From contig CAJMSE010000001.1 of the NCBI GenBank assembly GCA_905216025.1, forward strand, positions 1 to 64,000: a stretch of 64,000 bases of DNA. Direction: 5' to 3'. The stretch comes from an uncultured bacterium. Lineage in GTDB: Bacteria; Bacteroidota; Bacteroidia; Bacteroidales; Bacteroidaceae. Position numbers and translations under genes: made by a program. The notes under the pieces were generated by a model. It was given only the letters and a program-made list of their open reading frames with translations, made no database searches and was not told where the DNA came from. The first letter of the stretch is position 1; each line of letters opens with the position of its first letter. Below are positions 42,596-51,563 of the stretch, piece by piece.

Positions 42596-43213
42596 ATGAA
42601 CAAAGAAATCCTATATGTCCTCCTGCCGGATTATGCCGCGCACGAGATTGTGTACCTTTCACAGGCCATCGCTTCCGATGAATACGCCTTGAAAGAGAAT
42701 CCGAAGTATGTCAATAAGGTGGTCGCCCCGACGATGGAGCCGGTCAAGTCGATAGGAGGCTTCCGCACCTTGCCCGATTATTCGTTTGAGACGATGCCCG
42801 ACGATTATGCGGCGTTAGTGCTTATTGGCGGTTTCGGATGGACAACACCGGTTGCCGGACAGGTCGTGCCGATCGTCCGGAAAGCCATTGAAAGCGGCAA
42901 GGTCGTAGGTGCAATCTGCAACGGAGCTTCGTTCATGGCAAAGTGCGGATTCCTTAATGCCGTCAGTCATACGGGCAACGGCTTGGAGCAACTGAAACTG
43001 TGGGGAGGCAGCAATTACACCAATCCCGACAGATACATCCATGCCCAGGCGGTAAGCGACAAAAACATCGTGACGGCAAACGGCTCCGCCCCGCTTGAGT
43101 TTGCCAAGGAGCTGCTTCTGCTGCTCGGGAACGACACACCTGAACGCATCGAGATGTACTATCAGTTCTACAAGCAAGGGTTCTGTACGCTGTTTCCTGC
43201 TCAAAGCGAATAA
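42596..43213 (+). CDS. DJ-1/PfpI family protein, paralogue of 12225
   Basis: 205 residues. Same layout as the protein at 12225: IGGFGWTTPVAGQVVPIVRK and the nucleophile elbow GAICNGASFMAKCGFL. It lies in an operon-like run with the DUF3795 gene before it and the CrcB gene 85 bases after. The extra C-terminal residues PAQSE and an additional cysteine near the elbow distinguish it from the other copy. Confidence 0.85.
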   Translation: MNKEILYVLLPDYAAHEIVYLSQAIASDEYALKENPKYVNKVVAPTMEPVKSIGGFRTLPDYSFETMPDDYAALVLIGGFGWTTPVAGQVVPIVRKAIESGKVVGAICNGASFMAKCGFLNAVSHTGNGLEQLKLWGGSNYTNPDRYIHAQAVSDKNIVTANGSAPLEFAKELLLLLGNDTPERIEMYYQFYKQGFCTLFPAQSE

Positions 43214-43298
43214 CTGCTTATCAACAGGCATGAGGTTGACCGGGTGTGTATGAAAAGCCCACGACGGTCAGCAGCCTGATTAAATATTAAGAGAAGTA

Positions 43299-43673
43299 AT
43301 GTGGACAAATCTTTTATATGTGATGCTGGGCAGTGCCGTCGGTGGCGGTTGTCGTTTCTTGGTAAGTAAAATTGTTACGGATCATAGCACAGACGTGTTT
43401 CCGTGGGGCACATTTGTCGTCAATCTCGCGGGCTGCCTGCTGATTGGCCTTCTGTTTGGGCTTACGGAACGGGGCGTGAGCCTTTCGCCGCAGATGAAGA
43501 TGCTGCTCATTACAGGCTTCTGTGGAGGATTCACCACATTCTCTACATTCGCCCACGAGAACTACCTGCTGCTTAACGACTCCCGCTTCTGGATACTCTT
43601 CCTTTATGCAGTCTTCTCATTTGCCTTGGGCTTGCTCTTGGCGCACGCCGGACATGCTTTGGCCCGGCTTTGA
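43299..43673 (+). CDS. crcB: fluoride exporter CrcB/Fluc
   Basis: 124 residues with four membrane helices. Family motifs: GGGCRFLVSKIV in helix 1, PWGTFVVNLAGCLLIGLLFG in helix 2 (the conserved GTLxxN region) and GFCGGFTTFSTFAHENYLLL in helix 3. Works as a dual-topology dimer that lets fluoride out of the cell. I looked for a fluoride riboswitch in 43214-43298 and found no match. Confidence 0.9.
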   Translation: MWTNLLYVMLGSAVGGGCRFLVSKIVTDHSTDVFPWGTFVVNLAGCLLIGLLFGLTERGVSLSPQMKMLLITGFCGGFTTFSTFAHENYLLLNDSRFWILFLYAVFSFALGLLLAHAGHALARL

Positions 43674-43704
43674 TGAAAAACAAAAAAAAGAAATAAATAC
43701 ATAT

Positions 43705-44091
43705 ATGATTAAAATAGACCATATCGCGATGTATGTCGCAAACCTGGAGGGCGCAAGGAAGTTCTTCACGGAGTTTTTCGCTGCCACATCAAATGAACAG
43801 TATCATAATCCGCGGACGGGACTGCGGACATACTTTCTCACATTTCCCGATGGAGGAAGACTGGAAATAATGAGCAGACCGGAAGTGGCTGTTGCGGACA
43901 ACCCAGTCTGCCGCAGCGGCTTTATCCATCTTTCATTCTGTCTTGGCTCACGTGAGGAGGTAGACCGCATGACTTCGCTCCTGTCCTCACAAGGATACGA
44001 AGTCCTGTCAGGTCCGCGTGTTACCGGTGACGGATATTACGAAAGTTGTATCAAGGGATTTGAAGGAAATTTAATTGAACTGACGGAATAG
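43705..44091 (+). CDS. VOC family (glyoxalase-like) protein
   Basis: 128 residues starting at the ATG at 43705 (MIKIDHIAMYVANLEGARKF). The first beta-alpha-beta-beta-beta unit has the metal-ligand histidine in IDHIAMYV and the glutamate in GRLEIMSRPE; the second unit has GFIHLSFCLGS and FEGNLIELTE. A metal-dependent lyase or dioxygenase-like enzyme or antibiotic-binding protein; substrate unknown. It begins 31 bases after crcB. Confidence 0.85.
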   Translation: MIKIDHIAMYVANLEGARKFFTEFFAATSNEQYHNPRTGLRTYFLTFPDGGRLEIMSRPEVAVADNPVCRSGFIHLSFCLGSREEVDRMTSLLSSQGYEVLSGPRVTGDGYYESCIKGFEGNLIELTE

Positions 44092-44187
44092 CGAGGGCAG
44101 AGCCTAACTTGTTTTGGGCTATGCCGAGTCATGACGGAAGAAGGCAAAAGCCAACTGGCGGAATAGCGAGAGTAGAGACAGGCAAAT

Positions 44188-45801
44188 ATGATGAAAGAAA
44201 AATATCAAAATACGGAAACTATGAACAATCAATTATGGAATATGTATAAGGAAAGCTCACGAGGAAAAGATTGTATAGAGCTTTTCAATCCGGAAATCGA
44301 AAACATTTCTGAGGAAGCCTTTAATATTTGGCGATATGCCTCAAACTGGGGAGAAGATAAAGTGGAAGATTCTTTCATCGAAGACATTGACGATATGTTT
44401 TGGTTGTGGGACACCAATTTGTCTCAGCGCAGTTTCTTTCCTGAAAAATGGACACGCGAAAGTTATCAGAGATTTGCAGAAGAATATGATATTCTAAGGC
44501 CTTTAATTGATGATAAAGGCGAATTGCTATATCGTGATGATGAAACCATAGTCTTTGATGAGAGTACAATCATTTTAAGAAAAGACCAATATCGTATTAA
44601 AGCAGCTAATATACCTATTCTGTCGTTACTCTTCTACTATAGTTTTGAATTCTTCAAACCGATACTTCTCCCAAGACGCTTTGACATTATTCAAAGAAAT
44701 TGTGATGCTTTAGGGATGGAGATGCCTTCGATACCACGCTCAAAGGATTATAAAGCATACATAAACTATTACTTTGAAATTTGTGAAAAATGGAACGAAT
44801 TTCAAAAAGAACATGAAATGACTGATGCAGAACTTTGTGCATGTATCTATGATTTCGCAAATATGCTCACGGAAACCAACACCAGTTCAAAACTACCTAA
44901 ACCTACAAATGTATGGTTGACAGGTGCAGGTAGTGGCGATTTCACTTTCCTTGACTCTTTAGGCAAGACGCCCGAAGGAAACAATCAAAAAATCTGGGCT
45001 TGCAACGAACGGACAAGGCGTGGTGATATTATTGTTCTTTACTGTACATCACCAAGAAGTTATATACACTCTATTTGGAGGTCAAATAGCGGCGGCATAT
45101 TCAATCCTTTCGATTATTACCATTGCAGGACAACTGTATGTGACGGAATATTGACTCCACATATTTCTTTCAAAGACTTGAAGAATGACAATTATATGTC
45201 GCAAGTTTCAATTGTCAGACGTAATCTGCAAGGTGTGAATGGCATAGAATTATCAGCAAAAGACTATTCCGAACTAATACGTATGATAGGAGAAAGAGGT
45301 GGGGACATGACCTCTTTTCCACAACTATACGAAGGCTCAAATATCGATTTTGGTGAAATAAAACTGGAAAAGCATGTAGAAGAGCAGATACTGATTCCTG
45401 TGCTTGAAAAACTTGGATATACAAATGCCGATTGGACACGTCAACTTTCTCAGAAAGCAGGACGCAAAGAAAAGGCAATACCTGATTTTGTATTCTTCCC
45501 GAAAGGAGAAAAACATTTTGAAAACGCTCCGATGATTATTGAAGCTAAACTTGATATGGCACCTGTCCAAGAACTTCAGAAAGCATTTAATCAAGCGTTA
45601 TCATATGCCCGTTTATTAAGAGCCTCAATCATGGGAGTATGCGATAAGGAACGACTTGTTTTATACAAAGTCAACACAGATGGAAGTGCAGACAAGAATA
45701 ATCCCATTTTTGAAAATCATTGGGCTGCAATATATTCTGATTCTGAGGTTGGTGCAACGTTGAACCATTTGATAGGAAGAGAGGTTATTGCTAATCTGTA
45801 A
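44188..45801 (+). CDS. EVE-domain protein fused to PD-(D/E)XK nuclease
   Basis: 537 residues. Residues 1-235 are mostly helical and unrecognised. Residues 241-368 look like an EVE/PUA-type modified-base reader: VWLTGAGSGDFTFLDSLGKT, RRGDIIVLYCTSPRSYIHSI, and the LTPHISFKDLKNDNYMSQVS, IVRRNLQGVNGIELSAKDYS tail. Residues 390-537 are a type I restriction R-subunit-like nuclease domain with D433 (AIPDFVFFPKG) and E452-x-K454 (MIIEAKLDM), then a QALSYARLL helix. I infer a modification-dependent restriction endonuclease. AT-rich and unlike its neighbours. Confidence 0.7.
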   Translation: MMKEKYQNTETMNNQLWNMYKESSRGKDCIELFNPEIENISEEAFNIWRYASNWGEDKVEDSFIEDIDDMFWLWDTNLSQRSFFPEKWTRESYQRFAEEYDILRPLIDDKGELLYRDDETIVFDESTIILRKDQYRIKAANIPILSLLFYYSFEFFKPILLPRRFDIIQRNCDALGMEMPSIPRSKDYKAYINYYFEICEKWNEFQKEHEMTDAELCACIYDFANMLTETNTSSKLPKPTNVWLTGAGSGDFTFLDSLGKTPEGNNQKIWACNERTRRGDIIVLYCTSPRSYIHSIWRSNSGGIFNPFDYYHCRTTVCDGILTPHISFKDLKNDNYMSQVSIVRRNLQGVNGIELSAKDYSELIRMIGERGGDMTSFPQLYEGSNIDFGEIKLEKHVEEQILIPVLEKLGYTNADWTRQLSQKAGRKEKAIPDFVFFPKGEKHFENAPMIIEAKLDMAPVQELQKAFNQALSYARLLRASIMGVCDKERLVLYKVNTDGSADKNNPIFENHWAAIYSDSEVGATLNHLIGREVIANL

Positions 45802-45891
45802 CAGATAGGAATATTACACTTACTCACCTATTTTCTGTATTTCTCAATCATAGAATAAGCATCAGAAACACTAAGAAGTAAAATAGAAACA

Positions 45892-46650
45892 ATGAAGATA
45901 CATCAAATAACGTTCAGCCCCACGGGCGGCACACGAAGAGTCTGCGAATATATATGCGAGGGCATTGACGCGAGACCGCTCGTTACAGACCTCTGCGTGA
46001 AGGAGGGACAAATAAGATTGCCAGACATACACGAAGAGGACTTGGTCATTATCGCCATGCCCGTGTTTGCCGGACGCGTACCTGCTTTGGCGGTCGAGAG
46101 ACTCAGACGTATTCAGAGCAACCACGCGAAGTGTGCGGTTGTGGCGGTGTATGGCAACAGGGCGTATGATGACGCTTTGCTCGAAATGCAGGATGTGGCA
46201 ACGGAAATGGGATTCCGTGTCATTGCCGCCGTCGGCGCCGTTGCCGAACACAGCATCGCCCGTGTGTATGCCGCAGGAAGACCCGACGCGGAAGACCGCA
46301 GGGAGCTGGCTGCTTTCGGAGACGCTATAATAAATAAGGTGGAAGGCACAGATACATACAAGCCTTTGGCGTTACCCGGCAACCGTCCATACAGAGCTGG
46401 CAACACGGGACCATTCCCCACGGCAGACGAGCGATGTACCGATTGCGGCACGTGTCGGAAGCTCTGTCCCGCTGACGCCATACCCGCCGACAATCTCAGA
46501 AGCGTCAACAAGGAAGCCTGCATCTCCTGTATGCGCTGCCTCTCCGTTTGTCCGACTAAAGCAAGGAACATCGGACAGGTGGAGATGATGGTTACAGAGA
46601 AACTGAAAACGTTGTGCGCCACAAGAAAGGGCAACGAACTGTTTGTATAA
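45892..46650 (+). CDS. EFR1-type flavodoxin-ferredoxin
   Basis: 252 residues. Flavodoxin-like N-terminus with the FMN-phosphate loop FSPTGGTRRVCEYI, the strand VIIAMPVFAGRVPALAVERL and VVAVYGNRAYDDALLEMQDV; then two 4Fe-4S motifs, CTDCGTCRKLCPADA and CISCMRCLSVCPTKA. Cytoplasmic electron carrier. One of three such proteins in the window (also 20959 and 58716). Confidence 0.85.
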   Translation: MKIHQITFSPTGGTRRVCEYICEGIDARPLVTDLCVKEGQIRLPDIHEEDLVIIAMPVFAGRVPALAVERLRRIQSNHAKCAVVAVYGNRAYDDALLEMQDVATEMGFRVIAAVGAVAEHSIARVYAAGRPDAEDRRELAAFGDAIINKVEGTDTYKPLALPGNRPYRAGNTGPFPTADERCTDCGTCRKLCPADAIPADNLRSVNKEACISCMRCLSVCPTKARNIGQVEMMVTEKLKTLCATRKGNELFV

Positions 46651-46683
46651 TCTAAAGGGAAAGGAAATATCATTTTTTAACTA

Positions 46684-47691
46684 ATGAACGAAGAAAACAA
46701 AATAATACTCTATCAAGATGACAACGAAATCACCAGAGTGTCGGTGCGTTTTGCTGATGAGGATTTGTGGCTTACACAAAGTCAGTTGGTGGAGATATAC
46801 CAAACAAGTAAATCAAATGTAAGCGAGCATATTAAGCATATATTTGAAGATGGAGAACTTGATAAGAATGTGGTTGTTCGGAATTTCCGAATAACCACTC
46901 AACATGGTGCTATAGAGGGGAAGACCCAATCACGAGATGTTGCTCACTATAACCTCGACATGGTTATAGCCCTTGGTTATCGTGTGCAGTCACAAGTTGC
47001 AACCCGTTTCCGCCGTTGGGCGACCCAGCGGCTTCACGAGTATATCCAAAAAGGGTTTGCTATGGATGATGAGCGATTGAAGCAAGGTGGAAACCGTTAT
47101 TTTCGTGAGTTGTTGCAACGCATTAGGGATATTCGTAGTAGTGAGCGCAACTTCTACCAGCAAGTTACGGATATTTATGCCACAGCCACGGACTATGACC
47201 CTCGTGATGAGATGACAAAGATGTTTTTCGCTACCGTGCAAAACAAGTTGCACTATGCCGTCCACGAGAATACTGCGGCAGAAGTGATATATAATCGTGT
47301 GGACAACGAGAAGCCGTTTGTGGGCATGACAAACTTCAAGGGCAATTATGTAACGAAGGACGATGTGAAGATTGCCAAAAACTATCTCTCAGAGATTGAA
47401 CTCCAACGATTGAACCTACTTGTTTCCGGTTTCTTGGACTTTGCCGAGTTCCAAGCATTGGAGATGAATCCCATGACCATGAAAGACTGGATAGAGGCTT
47501 TGGACAACCAGATTATTGCCCACAAACGGAATGTCTTGATTGGTAAGGGCAACATCTCACATAAGCAAGCTCTTGAGAAGGCTGAAAAAGAGTTTGAAAT
47601 CTATCGTAAACGTGAAATGGACTTACTTGAAAGCGATTTTGATAGAGAAATCAAAAGATTGAAGGACAAGAATAATGGTAGTTCCAAGTAA
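46684..47691 (+). CDS. RhuM-family virulence/DNA-binding protein
   Basis: 335 residues typical of RhuM: the N-terminal RFADEDLWLTQSQLVEIYQT, SKSNVSEHIKHIFEDGELDK, ITTQHGAIEGKTQSRDVAHY and the NLDMVIALGYRVQSQVATRF, RRWATQRLHEYIQKGFAMDD core, followed by a long Fic-like or helical C-terminal half ending in a coiled-coil (HKQALEKAEKEFEIYRKREM). Family function is unresolved; members occur in mobile and pathogenicity regions. It is separate from the short RhuM-like gene at 3834. Confidence 0.85.
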   Translation: MNEENKIILYQDDNEITRVSVRFADEDLWLTQSQLVEIYQTSKSNVSEHIKHIFEDGELDKNVVVRNFRITTQHGAIEGKTQSRDVAHYNLDMVIALGYRVQSQVATRFRRWATQRLHEYIQKGFAMDDERLKQGGNRYFRELLQRIRDIRSSERNFYQQVTDIYATATDYDPRDEMTKMFFATVQNKLHYAVHENTAAEVIYNRVDNEKPFVGMTNFKGNYVTKDDVKIAKNYLSEIELQRLNLLVSGFLDFAEFQALEMNPMTMKDWIEALDNQIIAHKRNVLIGKGNISHKQALEKAEKEFEIYRKREMDLLESDFDREIKRLKDKNNGSSK

Positions 47692-47770
47692 TTCACAACC
47701 TTTGCACCAAGAAAACTTGCGATGATAATGCCGTATTGAGACTTATTGTTTTATCTTATAGATAACCATC

Positions 47771-48169
47771 ATGAACAAAAGAGAATATGCACAGGCAAAC
47801 AAAGCCTGGATAGAAGCGAAAGCGCAAGAGGAAGGCGTGAAGGCCCTTCCGCGAGGTATATATTATAAGGTGTTGGCGGAGGGACGGAACGACGGCAGGC
47901 ATCCCTCGCCCCGCAGCATCGTAACCGCACACTACACGGGATGGACCATCGACGGAAAGAAGTTCGACAGCAGCCGCGGCGGGACACCGTTGGCAATACG
48001 CCTCTGCGACCTGATAGAAGGCTGGATTGTCGCCATGCAGCAGATGTGCGTGGGCGACAAGTGGGAGGTGTATATCCCTGCCGAAATGGGATACGGAAAG
48101 TTCTTGCAGCCCGGCATTCCCGGAGGCTCCACGCTGGTGTTCGAGATAGAGCTATTAGGGATTGCATAA
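47771..48169 (+). CDS. FKBP-type peptidyl-prolyl isomerase
   Basis: 132 residues without a signal peptide. The FKBP fold is marked by VTAHYTGWTIDGKKFDSSRG, LIEGWIVAMQQMCVGDKWEV and YIPAEMGYGKFLQPGIPGGS, TLVFEIELLGI. It catalyses cis-trans proline isomerisation, probably in the cytoplasm given the lack of a signal. Confidence 0.9.
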   Translation: MNKREYAQANKAWIEAKAQEEGVKALPRGIYYKVLAEGRNDGRHPSPRSIVTAHYTGWTIDGKKFDSSRGGTPLAIRLCDLIEGWIVAMQQMCVGDKWEVYIPAEMGYGKFLQPGIPGGSTLVFEIELLGIA

Positions 48170-48218
48170 GGACTTTTGGTTTATTGCCAACGGTTGATTT
48201 TTATGTTTATCCTGTAAC

Positions 48219-48303
48219 CGACTGTAAGAATTGCATGATATTTTATGTAAATCTTATAGTCGATTGTTATTATTGCATAACTATTTATGCAAATCTTACA
48301 GGT
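48219..48303 (+). repeat. 21/42-base direct repeats upstream of the ClbS-like gene
   Basis: Two 42-base units start at 48219 and 48261; each contains TTGCAT(G/A)A, ATTTTATG/TATTTATGC and AAATCTTA(T/C)A in the same order, and each splits into two 21-base halves with T-rich starts. A TATTTTTG box follows at 48321-48328. Confidence 0.6.
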
Positions 48304-48320
48304 GTTTGGAGGAACGTTTG

Positions 48321-48328
48321 TATTTTTG
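48321..48328 (+). promoter_or_regulatory. promoter -7 box for the ClbS-like gene
   Basis: TATTTTTG about 95 bases before the ATG at 48423; TTTG words stand at 48305 and 48317. Confidence 0.5.
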
Positions 48329-48422
48329 CAGGTAAACAGGTGACCCTCGGCAATCAAGCGAATGTGACATTTATTTGTAGTCTTTACAACTTACTTATAA
48401 AAAACATATAGACAATAGAAAC

Positions 48423-48959
48423 ATGGCAAGACCCGCAAGCAAACAGCAGCTGATATCCGCTGCGACGGACAGCTACGACAAACTGACGGCGTTCATCGCA
48501 TCCATGAGCGATGAGGAACTGAAAACGCCTTTTGACTTCTCTGCCGACGAGAAGAAAAAGGAGGCACACTGGAGACGTGACAAGAACCTGCGTGACGTGA
48601 TAATGCACCTTGTACGCTGGCAGGGACTGCTGCTGACATGGGTGGAGAACAACATGAACGGCACGCCCGCGCAGTTCCTCCTCCCCGGCTACACATGGAA
48701 GACATACGGCGACATGAACATCCTGTTTTGGGAGGAATATCAGGACACGGCCACCGACGATGCCATGAACCGGCTCAGAGACAGCCACAAGAAGGTCTTG
48801 GAACTGGCGGAAAGTTTTACCGACGGTGAGTTGTTTGAAAAGGCTCATTACAACTGGACGGGAACGACCTCGCTCGGCTCCTATTTCATCAGTACCACGA
48901 GCGCACACTACGATTGGGCGTTGAAGAAACTCAAAGCACACAGAAAGAATCTGAAATGA
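48423..48959 (+). CDS. ClbS/DfsB family four-helix protein
   Basis: 178 residues. Begins MARPASKQQLISAATDSYDK, with KNLRDVIMHLVRWQGLLLTW, a DMNILFWEEYQD segment and a C-terminal TTSAHYDWALKKLKAH helix, all characteristic of the ClbS/DfsB (DinB-like) family. ClbS inactivates the genotoxin colibactin by opening its cyclopropane, but most family members are uncharacterised and this one should be taken as a general hydrolase-like or DinB-fold protein. Its stop overlaps the next start (ATGA). Confidence 0.85.
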   Translation: MARPASKQQLISAATDSYDKLTAFIASMSDEELKTPFDFSADEKKKEAHWRRDKNLRDVIMHLVRWQGLLLTWVENNMNGTPAQFLLPGYTWKTYGDMNILFWEEYQDTATDDAMNRLRDSHKKVLELAESFTDGELFEKAHYNWTGTTSLGSYFISTTSAHYDWALKKLKAHRKNLK

Positions 48960-50035
48960 TAGAGACAAAAAGACTAATCCTCAGACCGTGGGAGGAATCG
49001 GACGCCGAGGCAATGTTCAAATACGCGAGCGACCCGGACATCGGTCCCATCGCCGGATGGCCTCCCCACACGTCGGTGGAAAACAGCCGGGAGATTATCC
49101 GGACGGTTTTCGCCGCTCCCGAAACGTATGCGGTCGTGCTGAAAGCCACAGGCGAACCTGTCGGCAGTTGCGGGATAATGTTCTCCGACAGCCTTCACTC
49201 TGCTGAGATGAAGCCGCGTGAAGCGGAGATTGGCTACTGGATAGGCAAGCCTTATTGGGGACAAGGCCTTATCCCCGAGGCTGTCACGGCCCTGCTTGCA
49301 AGATGCTTCAACGACCTGCACCTTGATGCCGCGTGGTGCGGATATTATGACGGGAACACCAAGTCGAAACGGGTCATCGAAAAATGCGGCTTCAAGTTCC
49401 ATCATACAAACAAAGACATCGTTTCTCCGCTTGGCGACAAGCGGACGGAGCATTTCTATGTCATGACAAAGGAGGACTACCGTGCCGTGCATACAACGAC
49501 AGGTATAGACATAACAATAAGGTCTGAGAGACAAGGGGATTTGCCGGTCATCCTTGACTTGGTGGAAAAGGCTTTTGAATACGTTGAGGAAAGCGACCAT
49601 CAGGAACAACATTTGGTCGAACGGCTGCACGGTTTGGACACATTCATACCCGGGTTGTCGTTGGTTGCGGTCAACGGCGAGGGAAATATAGTAGGATACA
49701 TTCTGCTCACAAAAGTGAAAATCGTATCGGCAGACTCCACTACGGTCTCATTAGCCGTTGCTCCGCTTGCCGTCCATCCGGCTTATCAGAACAACAAGAT
49801 AGGCGGTATGCTGATAGAGAAAGCCCACAAGGCGGCAAGGGCTATGGGCTACGGCTCGGCGGTATTGCTCGGCCACAAGGATTATTATCCGCGCTTCGGC
49901 TACCGCAAGGCCATCGACCGAGGCATCAGGTTTCCCTTCGACGCCCCGCAGGAGTGCTGCATGGTTATCGAACTGTTGCACGACGCCCTGAGCGGAGTTA
50001 CCGGCACCGTACGTTATCCCGAATGTTTCCAGTAG
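48956..50035 (+). CDS. fusion of two GNAT acetyltransferases
   Basis: 359 residues from the ATG at 48956, which overlaps the ClbS-like stop. Residues 1-175 are a RimJ/RimL-type GNAT (IETKRLILRPWEESDAEAMF, AEIGYWIGKPYWGQGLIPEA, SKRVIEKCGFKFHH). Residues 185-359 are a second GNAT (ITIRSERQGDLPVILDLVEK, VSLAVAPLAVHPAYQNNKIG, MLIEKAHKAARAMGYGSAVL, FYPRFGYRKA-like). Both acetyl-CoA loops are intact. Acetylates unknown amines; one polypeptide with two substrates is possible. Confidence 0.85.
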   Translation: MIETKRLILRPWEESDAEAMFKYASDPDIGPIAGWPPHTSVENSREIIRTVFAAPETYAVVLKATGEPVGSCGIMFSDSLHSAEMKPREAEIGYWIGKPYWGQGLIPEAVTALLARCFNDLHLDAAWCGYYDGNTKSKRVIEKCGFKFHHTNKDIVSPLGDKRTEHFYVMTKEDYRAVHTTTGIDITIRSERQGDLPVILDLVEKAFEYVEESDHQEQHLVERLHGLDTFIPGLSLVAVNGEGNIVGYILLTKVKIVSADSTTVSLAVAPLAVHPAYQNNKIGGMLIEKAHKAARAMGYGSAVLLGHKDYYPRFGYRKAIDRGIRFPFDAPQECCMVIELLHDALSGVTGTVRYPECFQ

Positions 50036-50152
50036 GATTATTGGAAACATAAGCAAATGGGAAAAGAATTTGAGTGACATTCATTTCATAAAAACGTCAT
50101 TTGTGGCACTTTGATGAAATGAAAACATCGCCACACACTCAATGAGGTTTGC

Positions 50153-50308
50153 GATGTCGCAGGAGGTCGGTATGACTGGAAAATAGAGAGGAAACGTATT
50201 AAAGATATGACAAACTCTTATGATGAAACTGGTTACCCAGTTCTTCTTCTATGTGAGAACATACCGAAACGAAATAATGAAGTGAGTTATATCGTATATG
50301 TAGATTGA
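50153..50308 (+). pseudogene. possible C-terminal coding remnant
   Basis: A start-less frame reads DVAGGRYDWKIERKRIKDMT and NSYDETGYPVLLLCENIPKR and ends ...SYIVYVD. It looks protein-like but I cannot name a family; it overlaps the end of the NERD gene on the other strand. The rest of 50036-50286 shows nothing else. Confidence 0.25.
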
Positions 50309-50994
50309 GGCTTGTTGCGCCCATAATATGCTGCTGAGTTGATTTGAGAAGCAACAATTATCGGGTCATTGCCGTTTTGCACAGATTTAGCGAATAAACT
50401 CATTATCTCGTATTTATTACCGAAATTAGCTTCAGGCTGTCTCAAAATTTCCGAAACCACCCGACGGATAGAACGAGGATAAATTATAAAAGTATTGTCT
50501 GCATTGCAGATAACATTCTTAAACTCACTGCTCCCGAAAAACACGATGACTGAATAAATTGGGATGCCGGGATTTTGCGGTAAACATCGCCTGATGACTT
50601 GTATATGCCCTGCATTTTGCATAACAGGATTATAAAAGCGGTGCTTTTCCTTGCCATAGTCCAATAATTGTGTCCAATATCTTTGATTTTCATTACCGAA
50701 AATCCAACCGCTGTAATCCTTTACTTCAAATACAATAATACCCGCTTTTGTTGCGACAGCAACATCTACTTGTGTGTATTCTCCATTCGGTTTTTGAATA
50801 TATAAGTCATGAAATATAGCTTTCGGATTGATGCCTTCCTTCAATAACTTCAATATTACTCTACGTTCCGACCGTTCTCCACGAGTAATGGGCGTAACCA
50901 ATTCAATAAGTTTCCGTTCTTTTCGCTTGACATAAATAAGATATGCACCCCCCAATATCAAACAAATCAAGAATATGACAGACGCGAGTGACAT
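50287..50994 (-). CDS. membrane-anchored NERD-domain nuclease-like protein
   Basis: 235 residues. An N-terminal membrane helix (SVIFLICLILGGAYLIYV), a basic stretch, then the NERD domain: SERRVILKLLKEGINPKAIF, QVDVAVATKAGIIVFEVKDY (D, E-x-K of a PD-(D/E)XK-like site) and GWIFGNENQRYWTQLLDYGK. NERD proteins are thought to be nuclease-related; some take part in defence. AT-rich. The secreted-protein gene upstream ends 11 bases before its start. Confidence 0.85.
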   Translation of the reverse strand: MSLASVIFLICLILGGAYLIYVKRKERKLIELVTPITRGERSERRVILKLLKEGINPKAIFHDLYIQKPNGEYTQVDVAVATKAGIIVFEVKDYSGWIFGNENQRYWTQLLDYGKEKHRFYNPVMQNAGHIQVIRRCLPQNPGIPIYSVIVFFGSSEFKNVICNADNTFIIYPRSIRRVVSEILRQPEANFGNKYEIMSLFAKSVQNGNDPIIVASQINSAAYYGRNKPQSTYTI

Positions 50995-51005
50995 TACTGA
51001 TATTA

Positions 51006-51563
51006 TTAAATATCCTCCAAATCCTTTTGGATTTTTGCCTCAACATTTTGAGCATCACGGTATCGGATAATAACAACACCGTCAGAATAACCAGCTTTTT
51101 CGATTGATAATTCAATGGTTCCACCTGTGACATTCCATGCACTTGCATAAGTAACTGTGCCTTGTCCTAATTCGTACATGAGAGAAATGTTACTGTCACG
51201 ACGGCTCGGATTATGTTCTCGGCAAGCCGATGGCTCACCATATTTACGAGTATATAAGCCTTTATAATAGTCATACGTGCTCACAAGCGTATTCCATTCG
51301 CTACTTTCGTCGAATATCACGACAACGGAGTGAACACTTTTACCATCATCAGTAGCACCGACACCAATTGTGGCTTGTCTGCCTGTAAAGTCACCTGTAA
51401 ACGTCGTCACATTGTTGTCGCGTCCCATTTGGGTAAATCCTTTTGCTTTGAGCTTTTGGCAGAATTCCGTCATACTTCCCTCAATGGGAATGCCCTTAAA
51501 AGAAAGATGCTCTTGCGCCATAATATTGATTGCAGCAAGAAGCATAGTTAGTATGTCCTCCAT
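51006..51563 (-). CDS. exported protein of unknown function
   Basis: 185 residues. The apparent start at 51563 gives MEDILTMLLAAINIMAQEHL, a signal peptide that lacks the usual positive N-terminus, so the true N-terminal codons may have been lost when this gene became joined to the lipoprotein gene at 51496 (68-base overlap in another frame). The mature part has IEGSMTEFCQKLKAKGFTQM and DYYKGLYTRKYGEPSACREH, typical of a small beta-rich periplasmic protein family of Bacteroidales that I cannot name. Confidence 0.6.
   Translation of the reverse strand: MEDILTMLLAAINIMAQEHLSFKGIPIEGSMTEFCQKLKAKGFTQMGRDNNVTTFTGDFTGRQATIGVGATDDGKSVHSVVVIFDESSEWNTLVSTYDYYKGLYTRKYGEPSACREHNPSRRDSNISLMYELGQGTVTYASAWNVTGGTIELSIEKAGYSDGVVIIRYRDAQNVEAKIQKDLEDI

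Noticed and set aside
43214..43298. Fluoride riboswitch in front of crcB
   Set aside because: I could not find the conserved riboswitch core or its pseudoknot pairing; crcB appears to be in the middle of an operon-like run.
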